A stretch of 64,000 nucleotides of DNA, from assembly GCF_000372965.1 (NCBI RefSeq), contig NZ_KB890024.1, positions 3,536,839 to 3,600,838 on the forward strand, written 5' to 3'. Source of the stretch: Hoeflea sp. 108. Lineage in GTDB: Bacteria; Pseudomonadota; Alphaproteobacteria; Rhizobiales; Rhizobiaceae. The position numbers and the translations under genes were made by a program. Positions within the stretch are counted from its first letter, which is position 1. Each line of letters starts with the position of its first letter. This document shows positions 18,162-25,791 of the stretch, in pieces. Under the pieces are notes generated by a model. That model did no database searches, was not told the origin of the DNA, and saw only the letters and a program-made list of their open reading frames with translations.

Positions 18162-18194
18162 AAAAAGGGCAGCTGTCTCGCGCCGCTGCCCTTT
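18162..18194 (-). terminator. Terminator-like hairpin after choX, inside the cho operon
   Basis: On the minus strand AAAGGGCAGC (18194-18185) pairs with GCTGCCCTTT, followed by further T residues to 18162. It lies between choX and choW. Such hairpins after binding-protein genes give extra binding-protein mRNA and less permease/ATPase mRNA. Confidence 0.75.
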
Positions 18195-18253
18195 GTCCGG
18201 TCAGGCAGAATCCGATCCGCCCGGCGCGCCCTCGATGACGCGCCCGTTCATCG

Positions 18254-19189
18254 TCAGTTGGCAAGCGCCGCCTTGACCGCCGCAGCAGCATCGCCGCCGT
18301 CGAAGGTGGTGACGCCGGCGAGCCACGGGGTGGCGGCGTCGGCATGGGCCTTGAGCCAATCCTTGGCGACGTCGTTGGCGTTGCCGCCCTTGAGGATGGC
18401 ATCCATCATGACGCCTTCCATCTCAAGGTTGAACTTGAGGTTGGAGAGGAACTTGCCGACGTTAGGGCATTCCTGGACATAACCCTTGCGGACGTTGGTG
18501 CTGACGGTGGCTGCACCGAAGCCCGAGTCGCCCATGCCGTCGAGATAGGTGATCTTCATCTCACCCATAACAGGATGCGGCGTCCAGCCGAGGAAGGCGA
18601 TCCACTCGTTGCTCTTCATCGACTGCTCGGCCTGGGTCAGCATGCCGGCTTCCGACGATTCGACCAGCTCGAAGCCTTCGAGATTGTCGGCCGGGTTCTT
18701 GATCATGTCGAGGATGATGCGGTTGCCGTCATTGCCGGCTTCGATGCCGTAGATCTTGCCGCCGAACTTGTCCTTGAATTTGCCGAGGTCGGTCAGCGTC
18801 TTGACGCCGGCATCCGCGACATAGGTCGGCACGACGATGCCGTAGCCGGCGCCGGTGAGGTTCTCGCCAATGGTCTCGACCGAGCCGTCGGCAGTATAGT
18901 CCTTGATGTCGTTGGTCATCGACGGCATCCAGTTGCCGAGGAAGACATCGAGGTCCTTGTTCTTGAGCGAAGCGTAGGTGACGGGCACCGACAGCTGGAT
19001 GACCTGCGGCTCGTAGCCGAGCGCGGTGAGCAGAACCGAGGCAAGTCCCGTGGTTGCCTGGATATCGGTCCAGCCGACGTCGGAGAGGCGTACCGTCTTG
19101 CAGCTGGCCGGATCGGCAGCGAAGGCTGCGCTGGCAGTCAGAAACGTCGACACGCCGATGACCGCGGCGAGTGCTTTCATGCGCGACAT
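18254..19189 (-). CDS. choX: Choline-binding periplasmic protein
   Basis: 311 residues from ATG 19189 (MSRMKALAAV), with GGGAGAA just upstream. Signal peptide ends near AAFAADPASC. The mature protein matches the ChoX/OpuAC pattern closely: TVRLSDVGWTDIQATT, SLKNKDLDVFLGNWMPSM, KIYGIEAGNDGNRIILDM and WTPHPV. These segments include the aromatic and Asp ligands of choline-binding proteins. First gene of choXWV. Confidence 0.92.
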   Translation of the reverse strand: MSRMKALAAVIGVSTFLTASAAFAADPASCKTVRLSDVGWTDIQATTGLASVLLTALGYEPQVIQLSVPVTYASLKNKDLDVFLGNWMPSMTNDIKDYTADGSVETIGENLTGAGYGIVVPTYVADAGVKTLTDLGKFKDKFGGKIYGIEAGNDGNRIILDMIKNPADNLEGFELVESSEAGMLTQAEQSMKSNEWIAFLGWTPHPVMGEMKITYLDGMGDSGFGAATVSTNVRKGYVQECPNVGKFLSNLKFNLEMEGVMMDAILKGGNANDVAKDWLKAHADAATPWLAGVTTFDGGDAAAAVKAALAN

Positions 19190-19399
19190 ATATATTTCTC
19201 CCATTTTATGACGGCAACGCGATACTGTTGTTGTTCGTCTTTGTCGCGAGCCAAACACCATTTTCCTTTGGATTCAAGTGACATGACGCAGCGACAGACG
19301 CCGCCGGCTTATCCATGAGCGACATGCGGCCAAGTTTTTGCGGTGGACGGAGGAACTTGTCCCCTCCCCGCAGCCGGCGGCTTCGGCTTAGAAGAACGC

Positions 19400-20008
19400 A
19401 TGGCCAAGCTCTACTTCCACTACGCGACCATGAATGCCGGCAAGACGACCATGCTCCTGCAGGCGTCCTACAACTATCGCGAGCGCGGCATGAACACGAT
19501 GCTGTTCGTCGCCGGCCACTACCGCAAGGGCGACAAAGGCTACATCTCCTCGCGCATCGGGCTTGAGGCGGGCGCCGAGATGTTCCGCGGCGGCGACGAC
19601 CTGTTCGCCCGCATCGCCGAGCATCACAAGCACTCGACGGTGCATTGCGTGTTCGTCGACGAGGCGCAGTTCCTGGAAGAAGAGCAGGCCTGGCAGCTGG
19701 CGCGCGTTGCCGACAGGCTGGGCATCCCGGTCATGTGCTACGGCCTGCGCACCGATTTCCAGGGCAATCTGTTCTCGGGCTCGCGGGCGCTGCTGGCGAT
19801 TGCCGACGACCTGCGCGAAGTGCGCACCATCTGCCGCTGCGGCCGCAAGGCGACGATGGTGGTAAGGCTCGGGCCCGACGGCAAGGTGGCCAAGCAAGGC
19901 GAGCAGGTGGCAATCGGGAAGGACGTCTATGTGTCGCTGTGCCGGCGTCATTGGGAAGAAGAGATGGGCCGCGCCCAGCCCGACGACTTCATCGGCTTTG
20001 CGTCCTGA
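19400..20008 (+). CDS. tdk: Thymidine kinase
   Basis: 202 residues. Phosphorylates thymidine in pyrimidine salvage. P-loop in TMNAGKTTML (10-19), catalytic/Mg site FVDEAQFL (85-92), zinc-binding Cys in ICRCGRKA and SLCRRH. Length fits the bacterial type II enzyme. ATG 19400 is used because it matches the family N-terminus (AKLYFHYATMNAGKT); the ribosome site is weak. Divergent from choX. Confidence 0.93.
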   Translation: MAKLYFHYATMNAGKTTMLLQASYNYRERGMNTMLFVAGHYRKGDKGYISSRIGLEAGAEMFRGGDDLFARIAEHHKHSTVHCVFVDEAQFLEEEQAWQLARVADRLGIPVMCYGLRTDFQGNLFSGSRALLAIADDLREVRTICRCGRKATMVVRLGPDGKVAKQGEQVAIGKDVYVSLCRRHWEEEMGRAQPDDFIGFAS

Positions 20009-20119
20009 CGAAGTTCAGCTTTTCCTAAATCTTTTCCGCGAGGCGCGCGTGTCTTTCAATCGAAAGATGCGCCACATATATTCGCCCCCAATGCCCTTGT
20101 GACATGACCGGAGGACCTG

Positions 20120-21208
20120 ATGGCCACGCTGCAGAATTTCGACGCCGAGATCGCCAAGACCAGACAGGTCGTGGAGGAGATGCGGGGCAAGATCGAGCAA
20201 TCAGGCACGGTGCTCGACAAATTCGCCCAGACCGACGCCAAGATCGGCGCGCAGGACTTCGACATCGAGAATGCGCGCATCCAGGACGTGCTCAAGCAGC
20301 AGAAGGTGATGGAAGGCAACATCGCCGACCTCATCATCGGGCTCGAGGACGCCACCAACGTCTTCGGCACCGAATTCGAAAGCATGAAGAGCTTCACCGG
20401 CTGGGAAAGCCTCGTCGGCATCTTCTCGGATGCGCAAAAGCAACGCATGCGCACCGACCGCGTCCGCAACATGTCGCTGGCCGGCAACCTGCAGGAACTC
20501 CTGACCAAGTCCGACACCATCGTTGGCATCCTCAAGGCGCAGAAGCAGGTCCTCGACCAGCGCTACAAGACCTCGGAGGCGAGCCTGTCTCAGGTCATCG
20601 AACGCCGCAAGACGACCATGACCAATCTCGAGGCGACCCAGAAGCGCATCGAGGAGCTGAACCCGCTCTTGCTCGACATCGAGAACCGGATCGCCGCCTC
20701 GACCAGCCAGAAGGAACGCACCGAGCTCGAATCCGAGCGCTCGAAGCTCGCCACCGAATACAACGAGAAGCAGGCCAAGGAGCAGGAACTTCTGGCCGAA
20801 AGCCAGACGCTCGAGCGCTACACCTCGATGTTCCAGACCTTCGTCGATTCGCTCAACAACCAGATCGCCGCCCAGAACACGCTGATCAACAAGCTGACCA
20901 TCGATACCGAGCAGCGCATCGTGCTCTACAAGGCGCTGGAGGACTCGCTGAAGACGGCAGCCCAGCAGGACGTGGCCCACAAGATCAACACGCTGGGCTC
21001 AAAGGTCGACAACACCGCCGAAGAGACGATGGCCGGCATCGGCGCCGCCGCCCAGAAGCACATCGGCGACCTGCTTGAGCTGCACGAGAAGAACATGGTG
21101 GCGACCGCCGATATCCAGCGCCGCAAGAAGCTGGCCGACGACGCGTTTGCCCGCCGCTTCGAGGACGTGCTGAAGAAGCACAACGCGGCTGATTACGTGC
21201 AGTCGTAA
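20120..21208 (+). CDS. Coiled-coil protein of unknown function
   Basis: 362 residues, almost entirely helical and charged with heptad-like patterns (for example ERRKTTMTNLEATQKRIEEL and QKERTELESERSKLATEY). No signal peptide or membrane helix, so cytoplasmic. It ends in HNAADYVQS. The general look recalls TelA/toxic-anion-resistance-like coiled coils, but I cannot assign it. GGAGG ribosome site upstream of ATG 20120. First gene of a co-directional cluster running to 28273. Confidence 0.7.
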   Translation: MATLQNFDAEIAKTRQVVEEMRGKIEQSGTVLDKFAQTDAKIGAQDFDIENARIQDVLKQQKVMEGNIADLIIGLEDATNVFGTEFESMKSFTGWESLVGIFSDAQKQRMRTDRVRNMSLAGNLQELLTKSDTIVGILKAQKQVLDQRYKTSEASLSQVIERRKTTMTNLEATQKRIEELNPLLLDIENRIAASTSQKERTELESERSKLATEYNEKQAKEQELLAESQTLERYTSMFQTFVDSLNNQIAAQNTLINKLTIDTEQRIVLYKALEDSLKTAAQQDVAHKINTLGSKVDNTAEETMAGIGAAAQKHIGDLLELHEKNMVATADIQRRKKLADDAFARRFEDVLKKHNAADYVQS

Positions 21209-21242
21209 GCCGACCAGCATCCGCTATGTCGCGCCCTGTCGC

Positions 21243-21423
21243 GCCCCCCTCTGGCCTGCCGGCCATCTCCCCCTCTAGGGGGGAGATCAGGCACGTTGCC
21301 GGCGGCGCTTGTCCTGCATGTTTTCTTGTGTTGGGCATTGCAGCGTCAGTGGCTGGCTATGAGACCGATGAAAGCGTGATTTCCCCCATCGAGGGGGAGA
21401 TGGCCGGCAGGGCAGAAGGGGGC
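21243..21423. mobile_element. MITE-like element with 46-bp inverted repeats
   Basis: Left arm 21243-21288 and right arm 21378-21423 are inverted copies of one 46-bp sequence with about five mismatches. Each arm has an inner hairpin (CTCCCCC/GGGGGAG type) next to GGCCGGCAGG and ends in a G-rich GAAGGGGG tract. About 90 bp lie between the arms, with no gene. It fills most of the 247-bp gap between the coiled-coil gene and the next gene. Its architecture matches the arms of the element at 25257-25789. Confidence 0.65.
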
Positions 21424-21455
21424 AACATCGAGCGAATGCCCCGGAGACTTCATTC

Positions 21456-22604
21456 ATGACCCCCACCGACGACCCGGCGGTCCGCTATTTCGAGGCCATC
21501 AAGGCGGCGCTGAGCGGGCTTGAAATCTTCATGCGCGACGACCGCTCGCCGCTCTACCGGCATGGCATCGTCGCCAAGGTCGCCGCCGAATACATCTCGC
21601 GGCTGGAGCGGTCCTTCGCCTGCTGGCGCAACCGGCTCGGCTTCATGGAGACGTTCAAGATCAGCCGCGCCGAGAGCGGCTTTCCGGTGTTCCAGAACGT
21701 GCTGGAACTGGAGAACGACCGCCGCACGGCGGCCCAGCGCCTCGCCAACATTCCCCCGCCGGGCGAGTTGCGCGAGGAGATGGCCGACTTCATCCTGCGC
21801 CACAAGGAGTTCCCCGAGGCGCTGCAACGCTCGATGGCCGAGCGGCTTTATCTCGAAGACGTCAAGGACGGCGTCACCTTCTCGCCCTTCATCCTGTCAC
21901 AGACGGCCAAGGTGTCGGTCAATCCGCGGTCGATGCGGCCCTATTACCTCGTCCACTGGGGCAGCTTCGATGGCACGGCCAACCTGCCGCTGATCTACAT
22001 GGCAACCGTCGAGGATTCGTCGGACGCGATGGTGAGCCAGCTCGTCGACAGAGAAAGCGGCAAGCTCAACGAGAAGATCGACATTCCCCTGCCCGTCGAG
22101 GGCCTGCTCAACCCCGACCTCGCCCATCGGTTCGACGACTTCACCGAAAAGAATTCGGCCTACACGCTGTCGCCGCTGACCATCGCCACCAATCTCGACA
22201 AGGATTTTGCCGAGCTCCACCCCAAGCAACTGCGCCGGCTGGTGCTCGGACCGTTCTATTCGGCCGGGATCACCGAGCACAATTCGGTCGTCGCCGAAGT
22301 GCTGTCCAAGGTGCGCAAGGCCGAAAACGCCTGGCTTCTGACCTGGACCATCCAGGAGGTTTACTCCAAGGCGGAGAAGCCGGGACGAAAGGGCCTGTGG
22401 TCGAGTGAACCCTCGAGCGAGGAATTCTTCATCAACACCGACGATCTCGAAGCTGCGCGCCAGGGCGTGTCGAGCTACGAAAAGCACGCGCTGATCCCGC
22501 ACGAGGCTTATCAGGCGCTCTATGCCGCCGGCGAGACGCAGAAGATTTTCGAGGGCTACAAGGTGCACATCCTGTCGAAGGGACAGGTGATCTCGGATGT
22601 CTGA
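21456..22604 (+). CDS. Uncharacterised protein of the AAA/DUF2333 cluster
   Basis: 382 residues, soluble, no signal peptide. Features: helical start (YFEAIKAALSGLEIFMRD), a central VHWGSFDGTANLPLIYMATVED, and a C-terminal FEGYKVHILSKGQVISDV. I do not recognise the family. ATG 21456 has GGAG ten bases upstream. It overlaps the next gene by eight bases (ATGTCTGA), so it is translated with the membrane protein that follows. Confidence 0.7.
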   Translation: MTPTDDPAVRYFEAIKAALSGLEIFMRDDRSPLYRHGIVAKVAAEYISRLERSFACWRNRLGFMETFKISRAESGFPVFQNVLELENDRRTAAQRLANIPPPGELREEMADFILRHKEFPEALQRSMAERLYLEDVKDGVTFSPFILSQTAKVSVNPRSMRPYYLVHWGSFDGTANLPLIYMATVEDSSDAMVSQLVDRESGKLNEKIDIPLPVEGLLNPDLAHRFDDFTEKNSAYTLSPLTIATNLDKDFAELHPKQLRRLVLGPFYSAGITEHNSVVAEVLSKVRKAENAWLLTWTIQEVYSKAEKPGRKGLWSSEPSSEEFFINTDDLEAARQGVSSYEKHALIPHEAYQALYAAGETQKIFEGYKVHILSKGQVISDV

Positions 22605-23343
22605 GGCGTCCTCAATACGAGACACGATCTCGCTTTGGTGGGCCAGTCAGGCACGTAGGAGAAAAGTTGCCTGGAAGTGGATTTCGATCGCCTTTGGCGT
22701 GCCCACGGCGATCTCGGTTCTCGCCAACTTCAACAGCAAGCTGGATTTCGGCCCGCTGCTCAGCCGCATCGTGCTGGGTTTCAACACGGTCTCGATGCAC
22801 GCATGGGGTGCAGTGGGACAGTTGCTCGGGGTCTCGCTGGACAGCATCCACGGTGCCCTGTCGTTCTGCCTGATCTGCGCCGGCGCCGCGATCGCAGCCA
22901 ATTACGGCACGAAGACCGAAAGACGGCTCGCCTTCGACCGCTACACCATATGCGAACTGGTGTCCCAATCCACGCTGGTTACGGTTCTGAATGCGCCAGC
23001 CAGGATGTTTGATGCCGTCGCGATCTTTGTCAGCCTACTGCTCGGAACCGGCTATTTCATCTACAGCGACCGGGTGATCATATCGATCAGGTTCTATCTG
23101 CTGATCCTGGTCGCAACCGCAGTCGGATTGTACGCGTTTTCCTACCTGACCCCGGTGGACGCCGGCCAGGTTTCTGTCATGACCTTCATCCTCTTTTCGA
23201 TACTCACGCTGAAATTCGTGGGCGTCAGGAGAATGGTCTTCACCAGGATCATGGCATTTGTTCTCGGTATCTTTGCGCTTGACCGTTTCGGGACGGTCGT
23301 GATGCCTGCAATCAACGATTGGCTCGACCGGATAGGAGCTTGA
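22597..23343 (+). CDS. Polytopic membrane protein of the cluster
   Basis: 248 residues with about five to six hydrophobic helices, among them LSFCLICAGAAIAANYGT, MFDAVAIFVSLLLGTGYFIY and FYLLILVATAVGLYAFSYL. No known family motif. Base composition is visibly less GC-rich than in its neighbours (more A/T third positions, such as ata, tat and agg codons), so it may be a later arrival or under different selection. Overlaps the preceding gene by eight bases; the next gene starts two bases after its stop. Confidence 0.65.
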   Translation: MSEASSIRDTISLWWASQARRRKVAWKWISIAFGVPTAISVLANFNSKLDFGPLLSRIVLGFNTVSMHAWGAVGQLLGVSLDSIHGALSFCLICAGAAIAANYGTKTERRLAFDRYTICELVSQSTLVTVLNAPARMFDAVAIFVSLLLGTGYFIYSDRVIISIRFYLLILVATAVGLYAFSYLTPVDAGQVSVMTFILFSILTLKFVGVRRMVFTRIMAFVLGIFALDRFGTVVMPAINDWLDRIGA

Positions 23344-23344
23344 A

Positions 23345-25255
23345 ATGGACACCGGCCTGACCACGATTTCCGAAGCCGACATCGAAAAGCACCGCTCAAC
23401 CGCGCAGAGCTTCATCACCCGCATCGTGGTGCTGGAAGATTCTTCCGGCCAGTCGGGAACGGCCCTTGCCGGCACCAACAGGCGCTTTGTCTCGACGGTT
23501 TCGACCGGCTCGATCCGCAAGACGCGCGAGGTCGAGCTGCAGAAGACCGTCACGGCGATCCGCCCCGACGACCAGCTGATGTCGATCCCCCAGCACACGC
23601 TTCTGTTCCGCGCCCGCCGCGGCATTGCGGTCGCACTTGCTGTCTCCGACGTGTTCTCACGCTCGACCGACCTCGAGGCGCTGCAGGCCAGGAATGCCCG
23701 CAGTCCGCTTGAGGGCGACGAAGCCGGCCATTTCAAGAAGCTGCTGTCGGCCTCGGCCTATGTCGCCGGTTTCACGCTTGCCTCCTACCTCGCCCAGCTG
23801 ATCGACAGCGACGGCGAAGCGCCCAACGACGTGAGCGAACCCGACTTCCTGTTCGACACGCCGCAGGATGCGGTCAAGTCGATCGTCTCCGGCCTCGACC
23901 GGGCTCTTTCGGGCGCCAAGGACGACGCCGATCTCCTGACGCGCGGCCGCGCCTTTGCCCGCACGGCCATCGAGGGCCTGCTCCAGCGCAAGGGCCGCTT
24001 CGACGGGCTCGGCGCCTTCGAGAACGCCCATATCCGCATCGATGCCGACGACTTCACCCTCGACGGCTTCGACGTGGCGCCGGGCAAGAAGTCGAAGCCG
24101 CTGGTCATGACCTTCAAGAAGCCGCAGGAGGTCGTCGGCAACCACATCGCAAAGTTCCAGTCGGTCCGGCTGGCCAAGATGCTGATGGCCTATGATTTCG
24201 ACAGGGAGATGAACCCGTTCGTCGAGCTCGGCGGCTTCCTGTTCACCTTCATCGGCGACGGCGCCCCGGGCACCGGCAAGACCACGCTGATCCAGATGAT
24301 CGCGGGCCTGGTCAACAATTACTGCCAGGTCGCCGGCTATGCCTTTGCCTATGAGAATTTCGGCGTCGACCAGATCTCGTCCTACCAGGGCAAGTCGGGC
24401 CAGAACTGCCGCCAGTTCATCAACAACGTGCTCAACCCGCGCGCCATCGGCTTCGGCACCATCGACGACATCGACCAGGTGGCGGCCAAGCGCTCGGACG
24501 ACCGTGCGTCAGCCGGCCAACAGGAAATAACCGGCGTGCTCATGGACGCCTTCGCAGGAGCCGGAACCGTGGTGCGCGGCAACTGCTCCTTCGGCATGTT
24601 CTCCAACTATCCCGAGAATGTCGACGACGCCCTGCGCCAGCGCGCCGGCGCCCGCTGGCTGGTCGACGGGCCGCAGACCCGCGACGACTACATCGACATT
24701 TTTGTCCTGCTCGCCGGCAAGAACCATAAGATCCCGCTCGGCGAACACGAGCTTTATGCCGCGCAGGAGATCCAGCGCGCCGTGAGCGAAGCCTATGAGG
24801 AGCACGAAAAGCCTCAGGAAGACGGGCTGATGAAGGTCTACGACCGCTTCATGAAGGACAATGGCGAGCCCAGGACACTGGCCGACATCGGCACCTATCT
24901 GCACATGATCAAGGAAGCCGAGCCACGCTTCACCGGCCGCGCCATCAAGAACGTCACCGACGCGATCAAGATGCGCGCCATGGACATCGAGCTGCCGGAC
25001 GACTGGTTCGAGAAACCCGAGACGTTCATGCACAAGGGCTACGACGAGAAGAAGGCGATGATCGAGGAGCTGCGTGGGCCGTTCTCGATGGAGATGGTGA
25101 TGCAGGAGATCAACCGCTACGCCGACTCGGAGTTCCGCTACTCCGACAAGTCGGACGATGCCGCGGTGTCGAAGCTGCTCCGCGATGCGCGGCTGAGGGA
25201 ACGCGCGGCGAAGGAGATGGAGGAACTGAAGTCGAAGGGGCTGTGGAATGCTTGA
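23345..25255 (+). CDS. AAA-family ATPase of the cluster
   Basis: 636 residues. Walker A GDGAPGTGKTTL at about 306-317 and a Walker B-like GFGTIDDIDQV near 370, with two acidic residues. Then SFGMFSNYPENVDDALRQRAGARWLVD-type sensor and arginine-finger residues. The N-terminal 300 residues are a family-specific domain; the C-terminus is helical (LRDARLRERAAKEMEELKSK). Soluble. It should be the energy-providing part of the cluster. Its stop lies two bases before the DUF559 element. Confidence 0.8.
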   Translation: MDTGLTTISEADIEKHRSTAQSFITRIVVLEDSSGQSGTALAGTNRRFVSTVSTGSIRKTREVELQKTVTAIRPDDQLMSIPQHTLLFRARRGIAVALAVSDVFSRSTDLEALQARNARSPLEGDEAGHFKKLLSASAYVAGFTLASYLAQLIDSDGEAPNDVSEPDFLFDTPQDAVKSIVSGLDRALSGAKDDADLLTRGRAFARTAIEGLLQRKGRFDGLGAFENAHIRIDADDFTLDGFDVAPGKKSKPLVMTFKKPQEVVGNHIAKFQSVRLAKMLMAYDFDREMNPFVELGGFLFTFIGDGAPGTGKTTLIQMIAGLVNNYCQVAGYAFAYENFGVDQISSYQGKSGQNCRQFINNVLNPRAIGFGTIDDIDQVAAKRSDDRASAGQQEITGVLMDAFAGAGTVVRGNCSFGMFSNYPENVDDALRQRAGARWLVDGPQTRDDYIDIFVLLAGKNHKIPLGEHELYAAQEIQRAVSEAYEEHEKPQEDGLMKVYDRFMKDNGEPRTLADIGTYLHMIKEAEPRFTGRAIKNVTDAIKMRAMDIELPDDWFEKPETFMHKGYDEKKAMIEELRGPFSMEMVMQEINRYADSEFRYSDKSDDAAVSKLLRDARLRERAAKEMEELKSKGLWNA

Positions 25256-25256
25256 G

Positions 25257-25307
25257 TTCCTTCTCCCCGTTCACGGGGAGAAGGTGCCCGAAGGGCGGAT
25301 GAGGGGC
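25257..25307 (+). repeat. Left 51-bp inverted repeat of the DUF559 element
   Basis: Contains the GGGGAGAAGG tract and, at its inner end, the probable ATG (25299) of the DUF559 gene. It therefore supplies both ribosome site and start codon. Confidence 0.85.
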
Positions 25308-25727
25308 AGCGCTGTGCGTGGTGGAAATGAACTCAAGACCTCACGGGCAAGGCAACTTCGGCAAGTGGACAATGATGCCGAGGAGAGGCTCTGGTCCGAA
25401 CTTCGGTCAAGACGCTTGAACGGTCACAAATTCATTCGCCAGATGCCGATTGGACCCTATTTCGCAGACTTCGCCTGCCGCGAGGCCAATCTTGTGGTCG
25501 AGGTGGATGGCAGCCAACACGCTCAAGACCCACGGGATGCGCATCGCAACGAGACTATGAATCGAAACGGATGGTCAGTGATAAGATTTTGGCACATCGA
25601 TGTGCTGCAGCAGCGCAAGCGGGTGCTGGACACCATTGTTGCTGCGCTTGACGGTCGGCTCGACAGCAAGACAATCGCCTTGGACCTGAAGTTTCTTCCT
25701 GCGCATTCGAACGAGGATCACCCGTGA
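25299..25727 (+). CDS. DUF559 (Vsr-like) endonuclease-domain protein
   Basis: 142 residues from ATG 25299 (MRGSAVRGGNELKTSRARQL); an in-frame ATG at 25248 overlaps the AAA gene and is less likely. DUF559 belongs to the Vsr-like PD-(D/E)XK nucleases. The family core is visible: AEERLWSELRSRRLNGHKF, then GPYFADFACREANLVVEVDG (catalytic Asp and Glu), SQHAQDPRD, and WSVIRFWHIDVL. The gene lies wholly inside the inverted-repeat element and starts within its left repeat. It may act on the repeats, in the manner proposed for REP-associated enzymes; this is inference. Confidence 0.8.
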   Translation: MRGSAVRGGNELKTSRARQLRQVDNDAEERLWSELRSRRLNGHKFIRQMPIGPYFADFACREANLVVEVDGSQHAQDPRDAHRNETMNRNGWSVIRFWHIDVLQQRKRVLDTIVAALDGRLDSKTIALDLKFLPAHSNEDHP

Positions 25728-25738
25728 AACTTGGTGCC

Positions 25739-25789
25739 GCCCCTCATCCGCCCTTCGGGCACCTTCTCCCCGTAAACGGGGAGAAGGAA
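25739..25789 (-). repeat. Right 51-bp inverted repeat of the DUF559 element
   Basis: Inverted copy of 25257-25307 with one mismatch. Its outer end (GGGGAGAAGGAA, 25778-25789) sits directly before ATG 25792 and is the only visible Shine-Dalgarno sequence for that gene. Confidence 0.85.
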
Positions 25790-25791
25790 TA

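Larger units (their letters stand above)
25257..25789. mobile_element. 533-bp DUF559 element with 51-bp terminal inverted repeats
   Basis: The left repeat (25257-25307) and right repeat (25739-25789) are inverted 51-bp copies with one mismatch, in the hairpin loop (GTTCAC versus GTTTAC). Each repeat has a CTCCCC-GGGGAG hairpin, a CCCGAAGGG mini-palindrome and a GAGGGGC end. A single DUF559 gene fills the interior. The element starts two bases after the AAA ATPase stop and ends two bases before the next ATG, so it interrupts no gene. No target-site duplication is obvious. Confidence 0.75.

Noticed and set aside
20120..21208. Naming the coiled-coil protein as TelA (toxic anion resistance)
   Set aside because: Only the general helical character is shared; no TelA signature could be pointed to.
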